From Coniella vitis (lineage: Eukaryota > Ascomycota > Sordariomycetes > Diaporthales > Schizoparmaceae): 64,000 nt of DNA. Shown here one piece after another: positions 11,825-22,300 of the stretch. Position numbers and translations under genes: made by a program. Location of the stretch: NCBI GenBank assembly GCA_011317545.1, contig WUJK01000002.1:62001-126000 (forward strand), read 5' to 3'. The notes under the pieces were generated by a model, which saw only the letters and a list, made by a program, of their open reading frames with translations, made no database searches and had not been told where the DNA came from. Positions within the stretch are counted from its first letter, which is position 1. The number at the start of each line of letters is the position of its first letter.

Positions 11825-13015
11825 ATGTCATCTTCATCAAACCCTCGTGAAGAGTCGTTTCCTGTCGGCACAGCATTGCACAGTGCCTCGGGGAAGCATT
11901 ATCAGATAACGGAGCTCCTCGCCGATCGACGAAAACCATTGCTTGCTGTCTATTGCGCCAGGTCTGTTTGTTACAACTAATCTTGTTGTTCTTCTCTTTC
12001 TATTAATCTGGTGTCTAACTTTACAAATTCCAGCTCTGTTGAGAAAGACTTTGAGGAAGACTTTGTTATTAAGAATGCTCTTGAAGGAGATTTCGAGTAC
12101 CAGCAAGAGCTACAAGCCTCGGTGGGCCGTTACCCAAATTTGCGAACGATTATTGATACGGTCCCCGAATTTGAACTCTTTATCTATCTATTCATGACTG
12201 GTGATCTGCTCCGTCTTAACCGCAGAGTATTATCTGAGAAGCAAAGAAGGATTATTTCAAAGCAGGCACTTACAGGCGTTGCCGCTCTACATGACAAGAA
12301 CATTATCCAATCCGGTAAAACTCTAATACTTATTCACTATTTCTTTTAACCCTTTTTCCACTTTGTGCACTCCTGAATTTAAGCTACCTCGATAAATCTG
12401 CACGATCACAACGCAGATGGAAAATATGCTGATTCAGCTATAGATATCAAACCCAGCAACATCCTTGTCTATTATATAGAAAAGCCGACCCTGGAACTAG
12501 AAGTATAGGCTGTCAAAGTCTCGGACTTGGAGGATGCTGTTCGCCTTTCCCCTGGAAGTGCTTTGAAAGGCTGCTTGTGTGGCAATCAATTTTGGCGTAG
12601 CCCTGAATCATGGGCTCGCGCAAGCCAGGATATATCTTCGGATATTTTCTCTTTCGGTCTTGTCGCTATCTACGTAATGTTGCAAGAGATAGTTCTCCTT
12701 ACTGGTCTAACTAGTAACCAATGGAACGGCGATAAGGCATGGTTGTATATCGTCCAAAGATAAGTTTATTACTTTGGAACGGATAACGATAGCTTAAAAG
12801 GTCTGTTTAAGCTTATCGGCGAGGATAATCCGTGGTTTGGTCGGTTCCTAAAGATTGTGGAGGCTTCAGCGAATGAACCAAGAAAACCTGTTTCCCATTG
12901 GAAAAATGTCGATGAGGAATTCCGGGATTTAATTATTCAGATGACGAATCTGGATCCTGCAAGGAGGATTACGGCTCGTGAGGCGCTAGCCCATCCATGG
13001 TTTCAACACGATTAG
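11825..13015 (+). pseudogene. Protein-kinase-like gene with two nonsense codons
   Basis: Exons 11825-11961, 12034-12314, 12444-13015; phases fit and would give 329 codons. Kinase landmarks: FVIK (beta-3 Lys), then SDIKPSNILV at the catalytic loop (the usual His before x-Asp is Gln here), SDLEDA in place of DFG, FWRSPE as the activation-loop end, SSDIFSFG in subdomain IX, and a C-terminal ARRITAREALAHPWF. In-frame stops: TAG at 12506-12508 and TAA at 12761-12763, both explained by C to T in CAG/CAA. Loss of DFG suggests the parent was already a pseudokinase or atypical kinase. Its two intron positions match those of introns 1 and 2 of the kinase at 48076-49189, so the two look like paralogues. 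Confidence 0.75.
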
Positions 13016-13688
13016 CGAAAGTCTACTACCTCTTAGATCCTTTATTATGGAAACCCTCCATAGTATAGTTGGCATAGTGGCGGTACGAGGCCGGGATCTT
13101 ACAGAGAGGCATACTGCTTAGGAGATCCGCAAATACTTTTAGGGACCAAGTGAATGGAGTCGGTCTTCACGAGGGCTTAAAACAGGACCATCATCAAGTT
13201 TTTGCGTGATGGAATCAAATGGCTTGCTTACATACTAAAGAGTGGGTTCTTGAAATATTATTGAACATATGTGCTGATCAAGAGGGTCACTATAGGCAAG
13301 AAGCTATTGCTGCAACAAGTGTAGTAGGAATTCATGTTCGTAAGTATAAAGTGATATGAGCGGTTCGAACCGACATAAGCATAGGCTTTGATAAAACATT
13401 TATTACAATATTCTATAACGCTCTCCCACAGAATCTATCTTGTATGTTCAATCTTTATGTAGCCTTAGAGAAATTTGCATCAAATGGACGCCATTAATTT
13501 GATCCACTTACAACATTACAACACATGCAGGCTTTCAGAAGACCGCCGCCCTCTTTCGCAAGAGTTCCTTGCCACAGCGTGCTGCCTTGTATGCCGTCAG
13601 GTAGGTTGTCGAAACAATCATCCTTAGGCTCGTTGTTGCCCTGATCAAGTGGCTGCTGACGCGTATCAAGAGACACTAGGGCGGAGCG
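13016..13688. other. Intergenic, no convincing gene
   Basis: 3' flank of the broken kinase. A 60-codon minus-strand ORF at 13494-13676 has no recognisable feature; it may be the end of the gene lying to its right, but no splice link is clear. Confidence 0.4.
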
Positions 13689-14267
13689 TCATGAGCGCTG
13701 CTCTCCTTGAGACGAGGCGCGGCCAACTATCACTCCCACTAGGGTCTCTCGAAGGAGCTTTGTGAATGCCGACCCAGATGGACTCCCACTATGCATGATC
13801 CGGGTCTTGATCGAGGGAGAGATGTCCCGGCCTATGGTGGTATTTTGGGCGGTTGATGCAGCGCTTGGCGCGCTAAGACTTGGGTGAGGCGTTGCCGGAA
13901 GACTTCTTGCTCGGGTATTGGGGCCAAATCCTACCTCAGGTGCGACACTTTGTTGTAGCCTCAATTGGAAAGCATTACGTGCAACCTCCTGTTGCGCTTG
14001 AGCTTGTGGGTACTGTGGGTGGAGGGCAGGCGCAGCAGATCGAAGCGGGTGATGCTGAGGTGGGGAAGGGCTTGGATTAACCGGGAGAGAGGGAGCAGCG
14101 GGAGCAGGTGGCGGGACTGGTGAAATTGGTGGAGGACATGGGACAAAGCGAGCTGTACACGATCCTGCCATGGGTTGAGTGGACAGAGAAGGCTGCCAAT
14201 GCTGGATTGCATTCTGCAGTTGATGCCATGATAAGAAACATTTGATGTGCCCAAAAAGGATTCTCAC
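13689..14267 (-). CDS. Hypothetical Pro/Gln/Ala-rich protein, 192 aa or partial
   Basis: Open frame with a low-complexity middle: PPPISPVPPPAPAAP at about residues 46-60, then QYPQAQAQQEVARNAFQLRL. The C-terminal third is Ser-rich and ends GRASSQGEQRS. No signal peptide, membrane segment or domain I recognise. G+C is higher than in the flanks, which fits coding use. The frame at 13961-14254 overlaps in another phase and is a shadow. It could be one exon of a larger gene; start at 14267 is only the longest choice. Confidence 0.35.
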   Translation of the reverse strand: MRILFGHIKCFLSWHQLQNAIQHWQPSLSTQPMAGSCTARFVPCPPPISPVPPPAPAAPSLPVNPSPSPPQHHPLRSAAPALHPQYPQAQAQQEVARNAFQLRLQQSVAPEVGFGPNTRARSLPATPHPSLSAPSAASTAQNTTIGRDISPSIKTRIMHSGSPSGSAFTKLLRETLVGVIVGRASSQGEQRS

Positions 14268-15601
14268 CCAGCCCAGGATCTAATCGCCAGAGAATAACCT
14301 GCCTGCGTAATAGTGGGATCATTTCTTTTTTCTTTCTTCCCTTTCTATTTTTTTAAAGCTGCAGCCAGGCTTCTTATGAGCATTGTATGTGTATAAATGC
14401 AAGCGGACTAGTGTAGGTACCTTGAGCACTCACTTCACACTTCGTTATACTAGGATCAATATAACTCATCCAGTCACATTACTTATGTATAGCTAGTAAG
14501 ATAGGTGTGTAAAAGGATTTCCTCAGTGGAACAACAGTGTTCTTATCTTCAAAGAAACTCTGTATAGAAATTACCAGAGCCACCCGTCCACAAATGTATA
14601 GGATGATTGTGATATCTGTGTCTGGTCTACATAGGTACTATTTGTGAAGATACACACCTACAAACCATATGGGGAAGCTATCTTCTACTCCAATACATGT
14701 CCATAGAGTGGATAAACCAGAATGATACCACCCGTGGTCTTCCAATTCATCGCACCCAGAATTCAATAAACACAATGTTCGCCCATTTATACTCTGGCCA
14801 AGTTCGGCTTTCACAAGAAGCCAATATTTCCCAAGGTGAAATCTGTGTACAAACAGACATGAATTTGCTATAAATCCAATCATCCATCATGAGCACTTGA
14901 GTGTAGGTATATTTGTAGCTTTGAAAGCGCTCGGATGACCCTCGGCATGGATGGTTTTGACAATTACGCGAGGATCTTGCTAGCAACGAGATGCATAACT
15001 TGTTTGGTGATTGAAGGTATGGCATTCCCTGCGTCTTCGGTAAGAGACGACAATGGAAGTATAATAGTTCCAGTATGCAACCGCCTGTCCCAGATGAGGG
15101 AACGAAGGAGACTCAAACGTGACTGAGTATACCTTTTGATCCGCAGTACAACAGAGGCTTCTATAGTGGTATTTCAGCGTTACCTCGATCGACCAGGACG
15201 TAATGAAAAAGGGAGCACATGGTTAGTAGCATCAGCATCACTAAAAGTCTACGATATAATTAGTATTCTACTTCATTAGCCCCAAAAGTAAAACCCGTGA
15301 TCTATGTGCATACCAATTTGATAGGGTACGACTTTGCTCACCGTTTAGAGCTATAATATATAGTTGGAGGTTTGCTTGTGGCTTAACGCCGACCTAAAGC
15401 CTCAGGAGAGGTAAGAAAGGTGGCGCAGTGATAGCATACCTATCAGCTGCGGGGAAGAGGATTTTCCAACCCTTCTAGACCCCGCGTGTTCCTGATCTCT
15501 AAAGCGAATTGACTAATATTGTGTATGTGTGAAAAGCTCCTAATTGCCCTTATAAAAGCCAGAACCTCAATTACTTCCTCACGTATCTTGTATTTTTTCA
15601 C
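14268..15601. other. Intergenic, no recognisable gene
   Basis: Normal composition. Short ORFs on both strands (14638-15025 minus, 14935-15126 plus) lack family features and have no supporting splice pattern. From about 15130 A+T rises toward the transposon block. Confidence 0.4.
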
Positions 15602-16150
15602 ATGCTTTTCGGTTCCTATCTATCGTATACAATGCTGCCTGACTGCTGTAATTGCCAAAATCTCATCTTTAAACCCGCTCTGGATAGCTTCCTCGGCGGG
15701 CTCCAAGCTAAAATTTATTCTGACGAGGCTTCTTTGAAACAATGTTTCGATAAACGCGAATACCATTTATACGCGGTACTTTATAGTATGGTGAAGAACC
15801 GGAAGCGCTTTGGTCCTACTGCTCGTCAGCGGTCTGGCCAGGCATATAGATTTTCCGATATCTCCCTTGTGCTTTATTTTAAGGAAGAGGAGCACGACGA
15901 ATTGGAACATTGGGAATTTCTTAACGACGAATTCCACTAAGAGGACGCCCCTAAGGCGTTAGTATACAGTCATCCACTTAGTATAGAAGATATACGTATC
16001 TTAAACCTAGGGGTGCTCTCTAGTTCTGCTTAGGACCTTACGAATAATTTTAAGCCCGAAACGCAACCCTTACGTATTACTCCTTATCTTAGGTCGTTGG
16101 ATTTATCGACGGGTAGTAACGTATCGATAGGCTTAGTACGGGGATTGTAA
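15602..16150 (+). pseudogene. Unknown ORF with RIP-type stops, ending in an LTR
   Basis: One frame stays consistent from ATG 15602 (or 15632) to the LTR at 16146, where it stops at 16148. It is broken by TAA at 15938-15940 and TAG at 16031-16033, both possible CAA/CAG changes. Visible features: paired Cys (CCNC) near the start and an acidic stretch KEEEHDELEHWE. No family recognised. The insertion seems to have removed or displaced the 3' part. Confidence 0.45.
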
Positions 16151-16619
16151 TAATCCTTGCCTGAATCCCTGATTCTGGAAGTACCTATAAGTTATATATT
16201 AGCAGGCGGGGAAGTATTACCTTTAAGTCTTCGTACGTTACTAAGTAATATTAAGTATCACAAGTAATTAAGAGGGATTACCCTATTATATAAAATAATA
16301 CTTAGATTTACAACTAAAGACTATAAGGAAACTATCTAATATTAAGCCGTAAACTCCTATCCTTATATCCTTCTATTATTAACTACTATTCTCTAAATAG
16401 TACCTTAGACCGTAAGAGTCGATAGCGAGTTCTTCGGTCTACCTATATAATCGTTAGGACCGCTAGCAGTTCTATCGGTCTTTATCGTATTATCTTTCGT
16501 AACCCTAACCCTTATATTTCTTATATAAAAGATCCCTATCGGTCCGTTAAGGTTCCGATTTACTAGTATATAGTTACGCTAGCCTATTCCTATAACCTAT
16601 ATAACCGTAGGTTATAATA
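16146..16619 (-). repeat. Chromovirus LTR
   Basis: Starts TGTAATAATCC, ends with the RIP form TATAATA. The cassette begins TAACTACTATTCTCTAAATA, like that of the LTR at 25216, and then diverges. Contains CCCTAACCC near 16504. Confidence 0.8.
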
Positions 16620-17539
16620 TTATCTCCCTTCTATCGGTCTTTATCCCTAAAGACTATAATTATTTCCGTAAATAGTCCTGCTTAATATTCTTACTTCGGA
16701 TTATACTTTCCTAATTCGTTATATCGTTAAGAATTAATAAAGTTCGTTATAAAAAGACCGAATAAAGCTTAACCCTAAGTCTTTCTATCTTTTCTCGTTA
16801 TATTATTATACCTTCTTATTCTTATTACAAGGATTATAAAACTTCCTATCTTACTTCTAAGGACGATTCGTCTCGTTATCTAGAGTATATTCGAAATAAG
16901 CAGGGTAATTACAATATATATAGCTCAGCTCCTACCTAAATATAGAAAATTACTCGATAATACTCTCTAATTAAGGCCGAGCTAGATAAGGCGGAGGAGG
17001 AAGTAATAAAGGCGAATACCCGTATTTCCCGTTTACGGAAATAGCGTTATATATAGGCTAATAAGATAATATATACTATTCGTTACGGTTTAGATATAAT
17101 CGAGGAGTTAGATCGTATTAAAGCGGAGGAATTAGAGAGGGAGCGTTTAGCTACTAAGGCTAAGAGGCGTCCTAAGGAGTTAGCCGTTCCCGAAGGCCTA
17201 TTATCCGAGGGTTTTATAACTACTATGTTAAAGGATTTTAATTAGTCTAGGATTTCTCCGTTATCTCTATCTAATTTTCTTATTAGTAATTTATAGGGTG
17301 CTAGGGCTTTTAGTTCGTAATTCGGGATTATAGATTAGTCGATAGTAGAGTTTAGTAGGCCGCTAAATCTAGCTAGTATTTCTAATAAAGGAGGCCTAGC
17401 TAATTATTAGTAAGTTTCTTATTTTTATCCGTTATTAAGTTACTTACTAGTTTTCGTATTCTCTAATTAGATATTAGTAGACGTTCTTTAGGGGTTCCTA
17501 TATATTTTCTAAATTATCGTATCCTTTCTATTTAATAAA
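16620..17539 (-). mobile_element. Chromovirus fragment: polypurine tract and opposite-strand ORF
   Basis: Begins with the complement of the purine tract (ATTATCTCCCTTCTAT) next to the LTR, followed by the plus-strand coiled-coil ORF (about 16750-17410). It stops at 17539, inside the sequence that in other copies leads into the chromodomain, where an LTR follows directly. Confidence 0.75.
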
Positions 17540-18005
17540 TATAATAATCCTTGCCTGAATCCCGGATTCTGGAAGTACCTATAAGTTATATATTAGCAGG
17601 TGGGGAAGTATTACCTTTAAGTCTTTATATATTATCGAGTAATATTAAGTATTATAAGTGATTAAGAGGGATTACCCTATTATATAAAATAATACTTAGA
17701 TTTATAATTAAAGACTATAAGGAAAACTATCTAAATAGTAGGAAACTATCCGTTCTTATATCCTTTCGTTATCTTAGTAAGTCGATATAGTCGATATCGA
17801 TCCTATCGATCTATAGTATACTAGTCGATATAGTCGATATCGATTCTATCGATCGTATAGCTATTAGGACCCTAACCCTAATTATATTATTATAAGTATC
17901 TAGATATCCTTATATAAGAGATCCCTATCGGTCCGTTAAGGTTCCGATTTACTAGTATATAGTTACGCTAGCCTATTCTTATAACCTATATATTTATAGG
18001 TTATA
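17540..18005 (-). repeat. Chromovirus LTR, lacking its last three bases
   Basis: Starts TATAATAATCC, ends GGTTATA and joins the next LTR without internal sequence. Its cassette has two copies of GTCGATATAGTCGATATCGA; the next LTR has the same cassette, so the two are close relatives. Confidence 0.75.
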
Positions 18006-18475
18006 TATAATAATCCTTGCCTAAATCCCGGATTCTGGAAGTACCTATAAGTTATATATTAGCAGGTGGGGAAGTATTACCTTTAAGCCTTCGTACGTTA
18101 TCGAGCAATATTAAGTATTATAAGTGATTAAGAGGGATTACCCTATTATATAAAATAATACTTAGATTTACAACTAAAGATTATAAGGAAACTATCTAAT
18201 ATTAAGCCGTAAACTCCTATCCTTATATCCTTCTATTATCCTAGTAAGTCGATATAATCGATATCGATCCTATCGATCTATAATATACTAGTCGATATAG
18301 TCGATATCGATTCTATCGATCGTATAACTATTAAGACCCTAACCCTAATTATATTACTATAAGTATCCAGATATCCTTATATAAGAGATCCCTATCGGTC
18401 CGTTGCGGTTCCGATTTGCTAGTATATAGTTACGCTAGCCTATTCCTATAACCTATATATTTATAGGTTATAATA
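18006..18475 (-). repeat. Chromovirus LTR, 3' LTR of the following element
   Basis: 470 bp, same cassette as 17540-18005, and adjacent to the purine tract of the internal region that follows. It differs in cassette from the LTR at the other end of that element (25216-25697), so the element is a recombinant or the pair was exchanged. Confidence 0.75.
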
Positions 18476-18589
18476 TTATCTCCCTTCTATTAGTCTTTAT
18501 CCCTAAAGACCTATAATATTTCTATAAGTAATCCTGCCTAATATTCTTACTTCGAATTATACTTTCCTAATTCGTTATATCGTCGTCTT

Positions 18590-19185
18590 CTTATATAACG
18601 AAACCTCGTTCGTTAAATCTAAGGTCTAATTCTGCTAAATAGAAGTTATCCTTATACTTAATTATTCTTTCGAACGCTTTCGAGATACGTCCTTATTCTT
18701 ATTACGATTCTAAGGGTAAGATTTCTTATTAAGTTTCCCCTGGTAATTCTTCTCGCTACGCTAAATATATACGCTTAAAACTTCCTCGTTACGATATTTT
18801 AGAGACGACTAACTCTACCGACCTTTTATATATCCCTTTATAGTATTAAAGGCTAGAAGGTAAGATCGAGGAGCTAAAAGATAAACTAATATATTTATAT
18901 AGATAGAAGAAGATATAGCGGGAACGGATAATATATACTATTCGTTATAGTTTATCGAATCTAGAAGACTTAGATTATATAGAACGTAAGGAGGTAGAGA
19001 AGGAGCGTTTAGCTACCGAGGTTAAATATCGTTCTATAGAGCTAAGCGTTCCTAAAGGCCTATTACCTAAGGGTTTTATAACTACTATATTAGAAGATTT
19101 TAATTAGTTTAGGATTTCTCCGTTATCTCCGTCTGATTTTCTTATTAGTAATTTATAGGGTATTAGGGCTTTTAATTCGTAATTT
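18590..19185 (+). pseudogene. Opposite-strand coiled-coil ORF of the chromovirus
   Basis: Plus-strand frame about 200 codons long, antisense to pol and placed between chromodomain end and purine tract. It is rich in Lys/Glu/Arg with heptad spacing (LEGKIEELKDKL-like, then ERKEVEKERLATE) and ends FLISNL-GIRAFNS. RIP stops replace Trp/Gln. Copies at 16750-17410, 49830-50419, 60330-60938 and (minus) 30890-31285 keep the same frame. Role unknown. Confidence 0.6.
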
Positions 19186-19270
19186 TAATTTCTTTGGAGT
19201 TATTATTAGTAGTCCTTAATAAGGGGTCTAGTTATTCCTATAGGTAGCTATTATAATTAAAGATACGAGT

Positions 19271-19343
19271 AGTCTTATAGCTTAGTAGTTAGAGTTCCTA
19301 GTTTCTTACTAGGAGGTCCGGGGTTCGATTTCCTATAGTACTT
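19271..19343 (+). tRNA. tRNA-like sequence with anticodon-loop UCU, inside chromovirus
   Basis: 73 nt that fit the canonical numbering exactly: acceptor AGTCTTA/TAGTACT (6 of 7 pairs counting one G-T), D arm GCTT..GAGT, anticodon stem CCTAG/CTAGG with loop TTTCTTA (bases 34-36 TCT), variable loop AGGTC, T stem CGGGG/TCCTA with loop TTCGATT. Mismatches in the T stem are what C to T and G to A would give. Position 37 is T, which is unusual. Probably a decayed captured tRNA; activity unlikely. Confidence 0.55.
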
Positions 19344-22300
19344 TCTCTATCTAAAGCTATAATAACTTTTTATTTTCGTATTCTTTAATAAGGTTTAGGT
19401 ATACGTTCTTTAGTAGTTCCTAAGTATTTTCCGAATTATCGTAATTTTTCTATTTAATAAGGTATTGTTTTCCGCGTCTACGTTTACGTAAGTCGAGAAT
19501 CTATTTAACTTCGTATTATACTTATTCTGGTTCGATAATATCTATATTATATAAGAGTTCTGCGTCTGCTAGTGCTAGTTCTAGGAGTAAAATATAGAAG
19601 ACTGGGTATAGGCGTATATATAGGATTTCCAATTTATAGTTAACTAGTAAAATTTATCGTATAATTTTATAAGGTCCGAGTTTTTTATAGTCGAGTTTAT
19701 CGCTAGGTTTAATAGTTTTAATATTTTTATAGTTAAGGTAGACTTTATCTCCCTTTTATAGGATTAGTCCCTTAATCCTTCTCTAATTAGCGTATTTCGT
19801 TATTCGTTCTTTAATATCCTAAAGTATATATCGAGCGTTTTCGTATAATTACTTAATTCTTCTAGCGTATTATTTTGCCGTTTCTGCGTTTCTACCTAAT
19901 AGTATTTCGTAGTATACTATAGGGTTACGTCCGTAGAGCAGGAAGAATAGTAATTTTCCTATACTTATCGTATCTACGCTATTATAGGCGAATTATACTA
20001 TAGGTAAGAGTTCGACCTAATTATCTTATTCGTAGTTAATATAGTATCGTAGATATTATTCTATAATCTAGTTAATATATTCTATTTATCCGTCTATTTA
20101 AGGATAAAATACTATAGATATACGTTATATCGTTCCGAGGTATTTAGTAAGAGAGATCTAGAATTTTAATATAAATTTTCTATCTCTATCTAATATAATT
20201 TCCTAAGGTATTCCGTAGTTAGCGATAATAATACGGAGGAATATATATACGAGTTCTTCTATAATACTACTTTCCTTATATAGTAGGAAGTATATATACT
20301 TACTTAGTCTATAAACTACTACTAGGATACTATCGTACTATACCTAAGTTAAGGGTTCTCGTAAAAGGGGTAGCTTAGTAATAAAGTTTAAACTAATAGA
20401 TAACTAAATAGTCGTAGGTACTAGTAGAGGTTATAATAGTCTATAAGGTTTATATTATTCTATCTTATTCCGTTTATATATATCGTAGTTATTAACGATA
20501 TTTATAACTCGTTTCTTAAGGTTTAGTAGATTCTAATAATATTAGATCCTTTTATAGGTCCCTCTAATTCCTTAGTATCTATATACTAATACGCTATAGA
20601 TACTTCTAATATAATCGTTTTATTCCGATATTATTATATTATCGAGGTTAAGTATTTCTCCTTCGATATATAGGGTTATATTAAGTTCTTTAATAATAGA
20701 TAGTATAGTAAGATTACCGTCCGAATCTTCCTTAAAGATCGCTATAATATCTTAGTCTTTATTATTACTATCCTTATAATCTAACCGTTTGCTAAGAGCG
20801 TTTACTCGTTCGTTTTCTTTACCTTTACGGTAGATAATCTTAAAGTCGAATTCTAATAGAAATTCGTACTATCTAACTTATCGTTTATTAAGCTACTTTA
20901 TTAAAGTAAATACCTAAAGGTTCTTATAATCCGTATATATAAGAATTTATTATTTTACGCCGATAAGGTAATATCGCTATTCCCTAAAGGCTTCTACTAT
21001 TACTATAAGTTCTTAATTAGGCGTTCTATAGTTAAATTCTAGTCCGTTTAGCTTTTTACTAAAGTTAGTAACTATCCGTAGTCATCCTTTATTATCTCGT
21101 TATCCGAATTATCTACCGAGTATATAATCTAATATATCTATTTCGATCTCGAAAACTTTATCTTAGTCTGCTTCGACTAGGATTAGTTCTAATATAACTA
21201 TATCCTTAATTATACTAAAGGCTTTCTATACCTATTCGTTCTAGTTAAAGGTAATATTCGTTTTCGTAAGTTCCGTAAGTAGTATTATAATACTATTATA
21301 ATTCTTAATAAATTATCGGTAGAAGTTAGCGTAACCTAAGAAGGCTCTAATATCCTTAACGTTCTAAGGTATAGGCTAGTCCCTAACTACCTATACTTTA
21401 TCTTTCTATATTTATATATACCCTAGTATAATAATATATCTAAGGTAGTTAACTTCTTAAGTATTCTAATTATATTTAGTAGGTTCTACTAAAATCTTAT
21501 TATCTTAGAGGATTTATAGGATTATTATAATATACCTCTAGTATTCCTCGAATATCTTTAAATAAATAAGGATATCGTTTAGGTAAGCGATTATAAAATA
21601 GTCGAGGTATTCGTATAAGATAAAGTTTATTATTTCCTAGAATAATATAAGGGCGTTAGTAAGTCCGAATAGTATAATAAGATATTCGAAATATCCGTAG
21701 CATATTCTAAACGCTGTTTTCTATTCTTCTCCGGGTTTAATACGAATATATATATATCCTTCTTTAAGGTCGAGGGCTATAAATTATTAGGCTCTTCTAA
21801 GTCTATCTCTAAGTTCTTTAAAGAGAGGTAAGGGGTATCGATTCTTAATTATAATATCGTTAAATTGCCGATAATTAACGTATAATCGTAGTTTGCCGTT
21901 TTTCTTTAGTATAAATAGGATTAGGTATCCTATTAGTAAATATAAGGGTCTAATATAAACTTTCTTAAGGTTTTCGTCGATATATTCTCTAAGTATTTTA
22001 AGTTTATCCTTATCTAATCTATAGATAGGAAAGAACTTTATTTATTCTCCTTCTTTAAATAGGATCTTATAGTTATATAGGCCGTGCTCTAGTAGGCTAT
22101 TATCGAATTTTCCTTAAAATAATTTCGTAAACTTCCGATACTCTTCTAATATACCGGAGAGGTTTCTAAACGTATCTTCGTCTTATATAGTTACTATTAT
22201 AAGGAGATATCGTTATATATACTTAGTTCCTTTTTAAACTTACCGTAATAATATATCCTACTATCTATAGAATCCTATTATATCGTATCCTAATCTACTA

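Noticed and set aside
12315..12443. Reading through the 129-bp intron of the broken kinase
   Set aside because: Splicing gives the conserved catalytic-loop order and correct phase; reading through would break it.
17865..17885. Telomere or internal telomeric tract
   Set aside because: Only two CCCTAA units, repeated at the same place in every LTR.
17780..18340. CRISPR-like or satellite array from GTCGATATAGTCGATATCG units
   Set aside because: Only two units per LTR, without spacers. It is the LTR cassette.
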